Assembly (NCBI GenBank): GCA_910574935.1
Contig: CAJTCU010000021.1
Coordinates: 920-45,914 of the forward strand
Direction of reading: 5' to 3'
Length of the DNA: 44,995 nucleotides
DNA from: Oscillospiraceae bacterium
Lineage (GTDB): Bacteria; Bacillota; Clostridia; Oscillospirales; Acutalibacteraceae
Below are positions 27,222 through 36,172 of the stretch, one piece after another. The position numbers and the translations under genes were made by a program. The first letter of the stretch is position 1. Each line of letters starts with the position of its first letter. Below the pieces are notes generated by a model. The model saw nothing but the letters and a program-made list of their open reading frames with translations. It was not told the origin of the DNA and ran no database searches.

Positions 27222-27251
27222 ATTATACCTATATTATACCATTCTTGTCAA
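27222..27251 (-). promoter_or_regulatory. Strong sigma-A promoter for the peptide operon
   Basis: TTGACA (27246-27251) and TATAAT (27222-27227) on the minus strand, both perfect, spaced 18 bases, about 70 bases ahead of precursor 1. A repeated TGCATTACA occurs twice in the leader (near 27200 and 27178), possibly a binding site. Confidence 0.85.
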
Positions 27252-27505
27252 TCGTCGCTTTTACTTAACTTCTCAGTTTCTTTTTGTTTAAATATACCAT
27301 GAGTGAGCACTGGGCCAGATGAAAATTTGCGAAGTCGACAAATAGGCAGACCCTACGTCCCTTAAAAATAGACAATGATATCCAAACTCCTTCACACTTC
27401 CTGTTTGGGGGATTTCTTTTGTGGATGCGTCGGATTTTTGGCAATTCTATAGTTTGTCCTTGACAATGGGAACATTTTATACTTAACTAGCTTTGGGTTA
27501 TAATT

Positions 27506-27657
27506 GGGTTTGTTGACAAAGTCGACTCTTGAAAAAAGATGCACAAAATTAAGCGGTGAAATGAGGTTATTCAAAGGAAGGGATCGTCTTTTTCCACCTA
27601 TTTCTTTGTACGTTTTGCCAACGAGCGTTTTTCGTTTAGGACTTTGTCAACAGACCC
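27506..27657. mobile_element. MITE-like element, copy 1
   Basis: A 152-bp element with 18-bp terminal inverted repeats (GGGTTTGTTGACAAAGTC against GGGTCTGTTGACAAAGTC, one mismatch) flanked by a 6-bp duplication ATAATT at 27500-27505 and 27658-27663. It has no coding capacity. Its interior matches copy 2 at 33076-33227 in the opposite direction. It marks the right edge of the AT-rich island. The region 27252-27499 between it and the promoter holds nothing recognisable. Confidence 0.85.
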
Positions 27658-27734
27658 ATAATTTCCCCAAATTATCAATTTCGTTAATGAGGCCTACTAC
27701 AATGTAATCAGGTTGGCAAGAGAAATTCATTTTT

Positions 27735-29627
27735 TCAGAAAAGCCTATTCTGCGGCCAAGCCAGCTCCGCAAAGTTTTGCCCCCCAATCCCAGCGTCCCC
27801 ATTGTGATAGAGCGCCAAATGAAGGTGCGGTCCGGTGGAGTTACCTGTGTTGCCAATATACCCAATAAGCTGGCCTTGTGTGACGGCTTCTCCACTCGTT
27901 ACCGCCAGCGCCGATAGATGCCCATAAGCGGAAATCCATCCATCCCCATGCTCAATAAAAACGCTGTTGCCAAAAGACCACATTCCGCCTACGCCATGAG
28001 CAGGGGTCCAGCCGTCCTGCGTATAGCGCACGGTCCCAGCGGCTACCGCATAGACTGGTTCACCGTAGCAGTTGGCAAATGAAATGTCGATTCCATTGTG
28101 TCCGGGGTAGGTGTCCCAGGAATGGCCGGGGAACGGGTAGGCGAAGCGCCCATCTGCAATAGAACTGATATCGCCCATGCCGCCTGTGCTCACCTGATAG
28201 TATCTTAAAACATGGTCCACATAATCAATATCACCGTAGCCGCTCCAGCCATGGGCGGCTGCCTGCATTTGGGAGAACTCCCGGGCGTTCTTCTTGGAAT
28301 ACCCGTCTCGGGATAGCGCCCAGGATATGTAGCCGTTTCCGAAGTTGTAGCCTTGCAATGCCAAGCTAATGGCCGGAATATCCGTAGGCCCAGCAGCCCC
28401 GGCAAGCTGGAGATTAGCAGCTATAATGCTTGTCCCAAAGTTGATGGATTCCTCCAAGCTGACCGGAGTACCCACTGGCAGGCCCATACCTTCGGCGCAT
28501 TGCATCACGTCGCCGCCCACATCGGCCACCCGGCCCCCGGATTCCTGCATGATAACGGCAGCAACTAGAGGCGCATACTCCGGGATTCCATTCGCCTGAC
28601 ACGCCGCGCTGATCTGCGGCATGAGGGCCAGTACATCATCAGACAGTCCCACATTTCGGGCCGAGCCGCCGCCCCGCAGCGCTCCTACAATCGCGGCGAT
28701 TATCAGTAAAGGTATAAGAAAAAGCGCCGCCAGCGCTCCCAAGGATGATGAACTGTGGGAGGCGCTGGCGGCTATGCTCTCTACGGTTTCTTTGATCTTC
28801 GCTGCAGCTTTCTCTGGGGCCTGGATTACTGCCCCCACTCCCGGAGCGGCGGCATTGGCAGCGGCAGAAGCCCCAGCATTTCCTGCCGATTGCCCTGCGG
28901 CTTGGAACGTCTGCAAAGCCGCGCCGGATGTTTCAGCGGTTCGGAGTGCCGCACCCTGATTCTGCAAACTGTTGGTGAGGGCGCTGTTCTCCCATGTGGT
29001 AATGGAGGATTCTTCGCTCAAATGCAGATTGTTGTCCTCTGCCTGCATATGGGGCGAATCTTCCACCTTTGCAGGAAAGAGATTTCTTTTTGTTTGACGC
29101 GGCGAAGTGTCTTTCTGATGGTGGCCCGCTTTTTGCGGTGCAGAACACCTCTGGCTCTTTGAAGTGGCTGGGGCAGATGTTTCCTCTGCTACTGACTTTT
29201 CCTCTGACGAAAAGGGAACCGGCTCAACATCGGTTTGCACATTTTCACCAGGAACATCATCCGCTATACTGAAAAAGTGGTCTTGTCTTTCAGTATGATG
29301 TTGGCCGTGAGGTTCGCTGGATACGGGCTTGAAATTCTCCTCTTGCTGTTTCGATGCTTTCGTCGGCGTATGTACTCCCCTATCTGGCGGTACAGTTTCT
29401 GCCGTGGGTGCCTGTCGGGGCGTGATGGGCGAGGTCCATCGGTTCTCTCTTTCGAACTGCCGGGGCACAGATTTACCCGCTAACGCCTTCTCTACAGTCC
29501 GCTTACTTTCTTTCATCAATAAATTAGCGGATTGTAGCGACCGATTGCCAATCACATTGATAGCATATTGCTCTGAACTGTCAACATCCCGATTCTGTTT
29601 GTCCCTTGTCTGTAAATCGTCACTCAT
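27735..29627 (-). CDS. ICE cell-wall hydrolase (lysozyme-like plus M23 peptidase)
   Basis: 630 aa. A long polar N-terminal region (1-280) leads to one membrane segment (LGALAALFLIPLLIIAAIVGAL, about 300-320). Outside the membrane are a lysozyme-like domain (PLVAAVIMQESGG with the catalytic Glu, then SINFGTSII, QGYNFG) and an M23 metallopeptidase (HNGIDIS, IEHGDGWISAYGHLS, GPHLHLAL zinc-site histidines). This two-domain layout matches CwlT-type proteins that open the wall for conjugation. ATG at 29627 in a 4-base overlap with the acetyltransferase gene. It is the only clear transfer-apparatus gene in the window. Confidence 0.88.
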   Translation of the reverse strand: MSDDLQTRDKQNRDVDSSEQYAINVIGNRSLQSANLLMKESKRTVEKALAGKSVPRQFERENRWTSPITPRQAPTAETVPPDRGVHTPTKASKQQEENFKPVSSEPHGQHHTERQDHFFSIADDVPGENVQTDVEPVPFSSEEKSVAEETSAPATSKSQRCSAPQKAGHHQKDTSPRQTKRNLFPAKVEDSPHMQAEDNNLHLSEESSITTWENSALTNSLQNQGAALRTAETSGAALQTFQAAGQSAGNAGASAAANAAAPGVGAVIQAPEKAAAKIKETVESIAASASHSSSSLGALAALFLIPLLIIAAIVGALRGGGSARNVGLSDDVLALMPQISAACQANGIPEYAPLVAAVIMQESGGRVADVGGDVMQCAEGMGLPVGTPVSLEESINFGTSIIAANLQLAGAAGPTDIPAISLALQGYNFGNGYISWALSRDGYSKKNAREFSQMQAAAHGWSGYGDIDYVDHVLRYYQVSTGGMGDISSIADGRFAYPFPGHSWDTYPGHNGIDISFANCYGEPVYAVAAGTVRYTQDGWTPAHGVGGMWSFGNSVFIEHGDGWISAYGHLSALAVTSGEAVTQGQLIGYIGNTGNSTGPHLHLALYHNGDAGIGGQNFAELAWPQNRLF

Positions 29628-30067
29628 CTTTCCACCTCCCGCTGATACCGTACTTTCATCTGCGCCGGATAGAGGTTAACCGTGGGCCTACGCTTGCTGG
29701 TCCAACGCAGACCGCCAGCCTGCCCAATGCACTTCCAGCCAGCAGCCCGCAAACTGGCTCCGGTTTCGCTCTCCAAAATGTAGGTAATTAAGCGCTTGTG
29801 GCCCATGGCCCGCGCTGCCCGCCACGCCGCCGCATAGAGCATAGAGCAGGCGTTTCGGGAACCGTCTGTACACAGGCGGTTGACTTCCAGGGTCCAGCCA
29901 TCGTCCAGATAGCGGCTGACCGGCCTGCCGACAATCACCATGCCGATAATCTTTTCTCCATCAGACAGCCCGATGGAAAACTTATGCCCGGTCACCGGGC
30001 CGTGGTGCCGGTGGTATGCGCTGACAAAGGCGTTGGCTTCTTTCAAACTGATTGGTACAATTTCTAT
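29624..30067 (-). CDS. XF1762-like acetyltransferase-type protein
   Basis: The longest frame from a TTG at 30046 gives 140 aa: ANAFVSAYHRHHGPVTGHKFSIGL, IGMVIVGRPVSRYLD, EVNRLCTDGSRNACSMLYAAAWRAA, GHKRLITYILESETGASLRAAGW. This is the GNAT-like XF1762 family common in ICEs. Family members normally begin M.IVPISLKEA; here EIVPISLKEA is present but the expected ATG reads ATA (30065-30067), 9 bases after AGGAGG. So the gene either uses ATA or has lost its start. It overlaps the hydrolase gene by ATGA. Function in the ICE is unknown. Confidence 0.7.
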   Translation of the reverse strand: MEIVPISLKEANAFVSAYHRHHGPVTGHKFSIGLSDGEKIIGMVIVGRPVSRYLDDGWTLEVNRLCTDGSRNACSMLYAAAWRAARAMGHKRLITYILESETGASLRAAGWKCIGQAGGLRWTSKRRPTVNLYPAQMKVRYQREVER

Positions 30068-30157
30068 AACTATCCACCTCCTAAAGAAATAGAGCCACCG
30101 TGAAAACGCTGTTTCACGATAGTTCTTTGGATATATAATGAATTATTTCATGGTCGG

Positions 30158-30189
30158 CATCTTTTATGTAAAGCTTTACATAAAAGATG
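30158..30189. repeat. Perfect 32-bp palindrome at the RIT left flank
   Basis: CATCTTTTATGTAAAG and its exact inverse meet at AGCT. The TATGTAAAG core is the same motif that recurs in both ends of the RIT element, so this is probably a recombinase binding or target site. Confidence 0.7.
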
Positions 30190-30321
30190 TTTGGGATAGA
30201 TATTGGTTATGTAAAGATACCTGCTGATTTTCGTAAAAGTAAAGGAAATCAGCAGGTAAATCTTTACATAAAACTCTCGCTATGGTATTCTTGATAGCAC
30301 TACTATCAAGGAGGCACTAAC

Positions 30322-31541
30322 ATGAACAGTAATCCCAGCGAAATCATTAAGTCCTTTGCCAACGAATTGGAGCGTATTGGTTACGGTGAACGGACACTGC
30401 TTCAATACCAGTCAATATTTAAGGAACTTTTGAGTTATTGCAGCCAGCACGGTATTATCCAATACAGTTCCTCAGTTGGCGAAATGTTCCTCAAAGAAGC
30501 ATTTCATGATGTCAAATTCAACAAATCAACTACGCGGAAAGCTAGTACCTATATCCGCGTAATCAATATGCTCAGCTATTTTGCAGAAAATGGTACTGTT
30601 CCATTTCGATTTAAGCGTTCTGATTATCAGTTCCCCATATGGTTTCAGCCCGTATATGAGAAATTTCTGGCTTACAGAAAGTACCAGGGAATAGTTGACC
30701 GCACGATCCACAAGCAGCACTGCTATTTTGAAAAATTTGCGGCTTACCTGAACAATAATGGAATAGATTCCATTCAGAAAATCAATATGGCCATTTTAGA
30801 GAACTATGTAGCATCTCTCTCCATTTTTTCACTGTCAGTCAGATATAATACAGTTTTAGCGCTAAGGATGTTCCTATTGTTTTTATATGAAAATGGCTAC
30901 GTGGCTACGAACTACAAAGATACTATTCCCAACGTAAAATATTCGCACAAATCCACCATTCTATCCGTTTACTCTCCGGAAGAAATTGAACGACTGCTGG
31001 AATGTGTTGACCGTGGCAATGCAACTGGAAAACGTGACTATGCTATTTTCTCCTGGCTGCACGTTTAGGACTTCGTGCATCTGATATCTGCGGCCTGACT
31101 TTTAACGATATTGACTGGGAAAACAGCAGAATTTGTGTTTTGCAGAAGAAAACAAAAGAGACTTTGCAACTCCCTCTCAGCGGCGAAATAGGCAATGCAA
31201 TCATTGAGTATCTTCGATATGGCAGACCAAATTCCGACTTTCGCACGATATTCCTTCGCCACCATCCTCCAATACGACCCATTATTTCTTCAAGTGTCCA
31301 TTGTATGATCCAACGTTACTTCTCTGCGGCTGGAACTGACACCCAAGGGAAAAAGCATGGGCCACATGCACTTCGTCATTCCCTGGCAACGAATATACTA
31401 AAAAACGATATACCTCTCCCCACGATCTCAGAAGTACTGGGCCACACAACCACCACATCCACACAAATCTACCTGAAAATAGACCTAAATAAATTGTCCA
31501 AATGTGCTTTGCCAGTATTAGGAGAGGAGGATTCTCTGTGA
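30322..31541 (+). CDS. ritA: Tyrosine recombinase, first of the RIT trio, frameshifted
   Basis: About 406 aa after repair. The first frame (ATG 30322, behind AAGGAGG) has the N-terminal core-binding domain and runs to KRDYAIF, then is lost at the T4 run 31046-31049. With one more T it continues LLAARLGLRASDICGL (first catalytic Arg) into the second frame: HALRHSLATNIL (His-x-x-Arg), LGHTTTTSTQIYLKI (His and nucleophile Tyr). All catalytic residues survive. It overlaps the next recombinase by GTGA, so the three are translated together. The single shift may be a sequencing artefact or recent damage. Confidence 0.85.
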
Positions 31542-32494
31542 TTACTTCTACTCCCATACAATATGCAGAGCCTTGGGTCGAGGTATTTATTTCCTACATA
31601 CAGTTCAAGCGAGGGTTGGGCTTACAGTATGACAGACCTGAATACGAACTTATGGCCTTATCACGCTTTCTAGCTGAAAGGGCAGGAAACCGTCTTGAAA
31701 TCACACAGGAGACAGCAGAGGCGTGGTGTCAACGGCGGGATGGCGAGAGCGTTAGCTCCTGGTCGTATAGATTCGCCATCTTCCGGCAGCTCGCAATATA
31801 CCTCAATTCCAGAGAAATCCCTGCATATATTCCCCTAAGCCCTAGGATGCGTACAGTTAAATATGTCCCTTGCATTTTCACGGAAAGTGAAATACTCAGG
31901 ATATACAATGAAGCAGATAAACTGGAGCTGTCACGCCAATCCGGTTACAATAAAATTATGCCTGAAGTTCTCAGGATACTGTTTTCTACGGGGCTGAGAA
32001 TATCTGAGGCAGTCAATTTGAAAATAACGGATGTAGATTTAACAGATGGAGTACTGTATATTCTTGAAAGCAAGAATCTCAAAAGCCGCCTTGTTCCAAT
32101 GAATGTTTCATTAACAAAACGGCTGCAACAATACAGCTATTCATGCTGCCAAGAAAGAGAGTACTTCTTTGAAACCAAACGGAATACGGGTATCTCACAG
32201 AACACCTGCTACAAGCTGTTCCGAAAAATTCTTTTTCGTGCCGGAATCCCCCATGGCGGTCGTGGTTTTGGGCCACGCCTGCACGATACCCGTCATACTT
32301 TTGCCGTTCAATCCCTAAAAAATATAACCACTCAAGGATTGGACATATATACTGCGCTTCCGTATTTATCTGCATATCTAGGCTACGAGTCAATAAAAGA
32401 GACAGAAGGTTATCTCCGTTTAACCGCAGATGTATATCCTAAGATTGAACAACTGCTCAGCGATTATACCGGCCATGTTGTTCCAGAGGTATAG
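31538..32494 (+). CDS. ritB: Tyrosine recombinase, second of the RIT trio
   Basis: 318 aa from the GTG at 31538, which lies after GGAGAGGAGG and overlaps the previous stop by GTGA; an upstream in-frame ATG at 31502 is inside the first gene and less likely. SAM-like N-domain, then LFSTGLRISEAVNLK (Arg), HDTRHTFAVQSL (His-x-x-Arg) and LSAYLGYESIKETEGYLRL with the Tyr. The usual LGH is LGY here, so the second histidine of the active site is replaced. It is the only undamaged gene of the trio. Confidence 0.9.
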   Translation: MITSTPIQYAEPWVEVFISYIQFKRGLGLQYDRPEYELMALSRFLAERAGNRLEITQETAEAWCQRRDGESVSSWSYRFAIFRQLAIYLNSREIPAYIPLSPRMRTVKYVPCIFTESEILRIYNEADKLELSRQSGYNKIMPEVLRILFSTGLRISEAVNLKITDVDLTDGVLYILESKNLKSRLVPMNVSLTKRLQQYSYSCCQEREYFFETKRNTGISQNTCYKLFRKILFRAGIPHGGRGFGPRLHDTRHTFAVQSLKNITTQGLDIYTALPYLSAYLGYESIKETEGYLRLTADVYPKIEQLLSDYTGHVVPEV

Positions 32495-32497
32495 ACA

Positions 32498-33669
32498 ATG
32501 GTGCAGACGACAGCTTTTGCCAGTATTTGCGCAAATATTTACAGGTCTATTTACCTGGAATCTAAGGTCTAAGCAAAAATACCATCTATTCATATAGGGA
32601 TGCTATGACGCTTCTTTTGAAGTATTGCGAAAAATATGAAGGAATCAAGATTGAGAAATTCGATTTAGTACATTTCAGCCGCGAACTGGTTATCCGTTTC
32701 CTGGACCATTTGGAAAATAATTTAAATTATTCAATCGCTTCCAGAAACCAACGCCTTGCCGTAATACATGCCTTTTTCCGATTCCTTTTGCGAGAGAACG
32801 TATCGTACATTTCTCAGGCCCAGGAAATACTTGGTATACCAATGAAGAAAAAGACTAAACGGCCTCCTGTTTATCTTACTCTCGATGCCATTGAACTGCT
32901 TTTACAGCAACCCGACAAATTGAAAATAGATGAGCTAAGAGATTTGGCTCTTATAACTGTCATGTATGATACTGGGGCGCGAGTGCAGGAGATAATTGAC
33001 TTAACCGTGAGTGATATTAGGATTGTCTCGCCACCAGTCGCAATCTTGCATGGAAAAGGTAATAAGACGCGAATTGGTCGTGTTGACAAAGTCCAAAATT
33101 GCAAGAAGCTATCGGTAAAATACACAAAGAAAGTGGGAGAAAGGGCGAGTTTTCCTTTTAGGAAGCCTGCATTTTCTTGCCAATTTTTGTGCAACTTTTT
33201 TTCGAGGAGGACTTTGTCAACACAGCCGAATTGTCCCACTTATGAGAAAAACCCAGGCGTTGATTGAGTATTATCTCGATAGAAATAATTTGAGAGATGC
33301 AGAAAGAGATGTTATCCATTATTTAGGAACAAATATGGAGAACCGTTTACCAGAGCTGGAATTGCATATCTATTGAATAAATACGCTAAGCGAGCGGCTC
33401 AGAAGAAAGCAGATGTCATACCAGAGCATATACATCCGCATATGTTACGCCATTCAAGGGCAATGCACTTGCTCCAGTCCGGGGTAAATCTTATTTACAT
33501 CCGTGATATTTTGGGGCATGTGGCCGTTACAACAACAGAAATATATGCCCGCGCAGACGATGAGGCCAAAAGACGCGCCATTGAAGCTGCTTCTCCGTAT
33601 ATGCATAACACCGTGAAAGACTGGGAAGAAAATTCCAAACTGCTTGATTTGTTAAGATATATGGGCTGA
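32498..33669 (+). pseudogene. ritC: Tyrosine recombinase, third of the RIT trio, broken
   Basis: Pieces of one recombinase: MVQTTAFA from the ATG at 32498, a shift near 32520, QYLRKYLQVYLPGI then an in-frame TAA, GLSKNTIYSYRDAMTLLLKY onward to GKGNKTRI, the 152-bp MITE at 33076, then VPLMRKTQALIEYY, another shift near 33345, and FTRAGIAYLLNKYAKRA to PHMLRHSRAMHL, LGHVAVTTTEIYARAD. Removing the MITE and one target copy restores KTRIVPLMRK exactly. With a stop, two shifts and an insertion it is nonfunctional. Confidence 0.9.
33076..33227. mobile_element. MITE-like element, copy 2, inside ritC
   Basis: A 152-bp non-coding element with 19-bp inverted ends (GGTCGTGTTGACAAAGTCC against GGCTGTGTTGACAAAGTCC, two mismatches), flanked by GAATT on both sides (33071-33075, 33228-33232). 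It shares its ends and interior with copy 1 but points the other way. It inserted into the third RIT recombinase. Confidence 0.88.
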
Positions 33670-33720
33670 TTTCCTTAGCTTCAGCAGAGATCAGCCCGTA
33701 TCTTTACATAATCAATATCT
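33663..33720. repeat. RIT right end with hairpin
   Basis: GGGCTGAT (33663-33670) pairs with ATCAGCCC (33690-33697), followed by ATCTTTACATAATCAATATCT, the inverse of the left end. It lies directly after the stop of the third recombinase. Confidence 0.75.
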
Positions 33721-34762
33721 ACCCCAAACAATTTTTACAGGGTTCATACCCCATCGCAATAATCTCGTCCCGCGTCCCATGAAGTTCAACCTTGTTGGAT
33801 TCATTCATCTTTTTTACACTGGAACAGTCCGGATAATGGAATTTCTTGGTATTCGCGTTGCCAATAAAATCCCCGCCGACCACCGCAGGCTGTTCGATAG
33901 CTGGTGTAGGCGTAGGCTCTGGTTCTGGCGTGGCAGATAACTCGCTTTCACCGTTGGCGTAGTTTATCGTAACCCCCGGCTGGACATTGTAGGCATACAC
34001 GCAAAAACTGATCCCCGCGCCCTCGTCCTCCACAGAGTAGCCCTCCATTAGAACACCGCTGGCAAGGAGGTTATCGCCGTCAAATATGGACGTAACGCGG
34101 TATAGAACATGGTTCTTTGTTTCCTTCACATAGTCGGCCACCATATTTGCAAATGGCAGCATACCCTCAATATTCAAGTAGCGGGTGCCGGTAATCAGGT
34201 TGCTGGTATTGGCATTTTCACCGGAAAGCTGGTAGCCAATCAGGTGACAGCGGTTATAGAGGTAATTTCCATCCACCAGCCCATCATAGCGTACCGTCTG
34301 CCAGCCGGAGGGCTTGACCTGCCCAATCTCACCGCGCTTTTCGGTGGGCATCAGGTCCTCACCTACGCAAGCATAGGCCATGACACAGCGGCCCAAGCTA
34401 TCCAGATCGGAGTAGGATTCAAAGGAAACCGTGGTGTAGTCGGATTCCGTGAAGTAGGGCACGTTGCCGTTGACCTCAGTATAGGCGTAGCCCGAATATG
34501 CTGGTATGCTGGATATATCAACAGCAACCGGTGTCGGCGCAGGCGTGGGTGAGGGTGTCGGCGTTGGAGTGGGTGTGGGGGTTGCCGTGGGTTCCGGTGT
34601 AGGGCTCTCAGTTGGCTTCGGGGTAGGTGTAGCGGCCTCGCTGGAAACTTCCAACGTGACGGAACTGCTTATGGGGCTGCTTCCGCTTTCATCCAGAGAA
34701 CAGCCGCTAATCAGGAAAGTCAGGGATAGGATAAGGGCAAGATATTTCAAACTTCGTTTCAC
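33719..34762 (-). CDS. Secreted nuclease lipoprotein (DNA/RNA non-specific type)
   Basis: 347 aa from the GTG at 34760-34762 (GGAGGT upstream). A lipoprotein signal ends LISGCS, so it is anchored outside the membrane. A Thr-Pro linker (about residues 45-80) leads to a nuclease domain: DGNYLYNRCHLIGYQLSGENANTSNLITGTRYLN, where NRCHL holds the catalytic His and ENAN the metal Asn. The C-terminal FIGNANTKKFHYPDCSSVKKM...YEPCKNC is a small Cys-x-Cys-type metal-binding domain often fused to such nucleases. Its stop TAG lies at the RIT junction. It may break down DNA outside the cell during transfer. It overlaps the previous gene by GTGA. Confidence 0.85.
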   Translation of the reverse strand: MKRSLKYLALILSLTFLISGCSLDESGSSPISSSVTLEVSSEAATPTPKPTESPTPEPTATPTPTPTPTPSPTPAPTPVAVDISSIPAYSGYAYTEVNGNVPYFTESDYTTVSFESYSDLDSLGRCVMAYACVGEDLMPTEKRGEIGQVKPSGWQTVRYDGLVDGNYLYNRCHLIGYQLSGENANTSNLITGTRYLNIEGMLPFANMVADYVKETKNHVLYRVTSIFDGDNLLASGVLMEGYSVEDEGAGISFCVYAYNVQPGVTINYANGESELSATPEPEPTPTPAIEQPAVVGGDFIGNANTKKFHYPDCSSVKKMNESNKVELHGTRDEIIAMGYEPCKNCLG

Positions 34763-35172
34763 TTTGTGTAGACCTCCAATGTTATTTTTTCGTGGGAACT
34801 GCCCGGAAAATCTTCTGTTAAAATGAGCCGCCACTTACCGCCGTCCAGCTTTATTGGGAACTTCACATCAGATGGATAAGTCCTGTTCCAGTGAAACAAG
34901 AAGATTTTTTCGATAAACGGCAAATATGGCGTTACATCTGCATTTTCTACAAGGCAGTAATCCTCCAGCCCAGCCTTATCTAAAAACTGCGTATCAACCT
35001 GAACTTGCGGCGTACCAAACTCTGTAAAGAGCGGCGCACTATACTCGTTCATCCAGAGAGTTGAGGTGGCGGTCATGTCCAAAATTCGTTGCAGCGCTGC
35101 TCTGTCCCGCGACTGCCTGCGGTGGTTAAACATCATGCCGCCACCGTCATCCACAAAAGCAATCAAAATCAA
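34759..35172 (-). CDS. ICE-associated small protein (often labelled ribonuclease Z)
   Basis: About 137 aa: LILIAFVDDGGGMMFNHRRQSRDRAALQRIL, TLWMNEYSAPLF, DYCLVENADV, LFHWNRTYPSD and DFPGSSHEKITLEVY. I remember this family from Firmicutes ICEs where databases sometimes call it ribonuclease Z, but no zinc-binding HxHxDH motif of that enzyme is present, so the label is doubtful. The TTG at 35170-35172 lies 8 bases after AAAGGAGG; the ATG at 35193 lies before that site. It overlaps the nuclease gene by GTGA, so the two are co-translated. Confidence 0.65.
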   Translation of the reverse strand: MILIAFVDDGGGMMFNHRRQSRDRAALQRILDMTATSTLWMNEYSAPLFTEFGTPQVQVDTQFLDKAGLEDYCLVENADVTPYLPFIEKIFLFHWNRTYPSDVKFPIKLDGGKWRLILTEDFPGSSHEKITLEVYTK

Positions 35173-35202
35173 TGTCAAAGCCTCCTTTGCCATTAGAAAT
35201 GT

Positions 35203-35244
35203 GCTGTAAAAAAAAGAAAGGTAAGCATTTCGAGAAATGCTTAC
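35203..35244 (-). terminator. Terminator ahead of the nuclease operon
   Basis: GTAAGCATTTC and GAAATGCTTAC pair perfectly around a 2-base centre (35221-35244). On the minus strand CTTTCTTTTTTTT follows. It isolates the nuclease operon from the resolvase upstream. Confidence 0.75.
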
Positions 35245-35336
35245 TTCTGATACAGTTTAACCCTATTTTTTCGTTGTAATGTACAAATCTTCAAATAAAT
35301 CCTTGCGAACCAAGCGCTTATATGGTAAAATTAGAT

Positions 35337-36038
<702 letters not shown>

Positions 36039-36095
36039 GCCGCTATCTATTATTGTACAGATTTCTTCACTGGCTGGCAGTTACAAAGAGGCATA

Positions 36096-36143
36096 AGCCC
36101 TTTCCCACATCCCCGCCCGAAGCCGGGAACATGGGAAAGGGCT
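36096..36143. terminator. Strong 12-bp hairpin between the surface module and resolvase 2
   Basis: AGCCCTTTCCCA and TGGGAAAGGGCT pair perfectly around a loop that itself can fold (CCCGCCCGAAGCCGGG). It lies just after the stop of the DUF6674-like gene. The T-run is poor (TTATGCCTCTTTG on the minus strand), but position suggests a terminator. Confidence 0.55.
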
Positions 36144-36172
36144 GTGGTTTCCCACAGCCCCTTGGTTATCGC

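Larger units (their letters stand above)
30198..33720 (+). mobile_element. RIT element (three tandem tyrosine recombinases)
   Basis: Three consecutive, overlapping tyrosine recombinase genes on the plus strand are bounded by inverted ends: 30198-30220 and the complement of 33698-33720 match at 22 of 23 bases (AGATATTG, then TTATGTAAAGATAC). The left end also holds a large hairpin (TTATGTAAAGAT and CCTGCTGATTT with their inverses, to 30271). This is the defining form of recombinase-in-trio elements. It lies between ICE genes, and its right end coincides with the stop codon of the nuclease gene. Confidence 0.85.

Noticed and set aside
27735-27895. A small gene at the end of the wall hydrolase
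   Set aside because: It is an out-of-frame shadow of the M23 domain.
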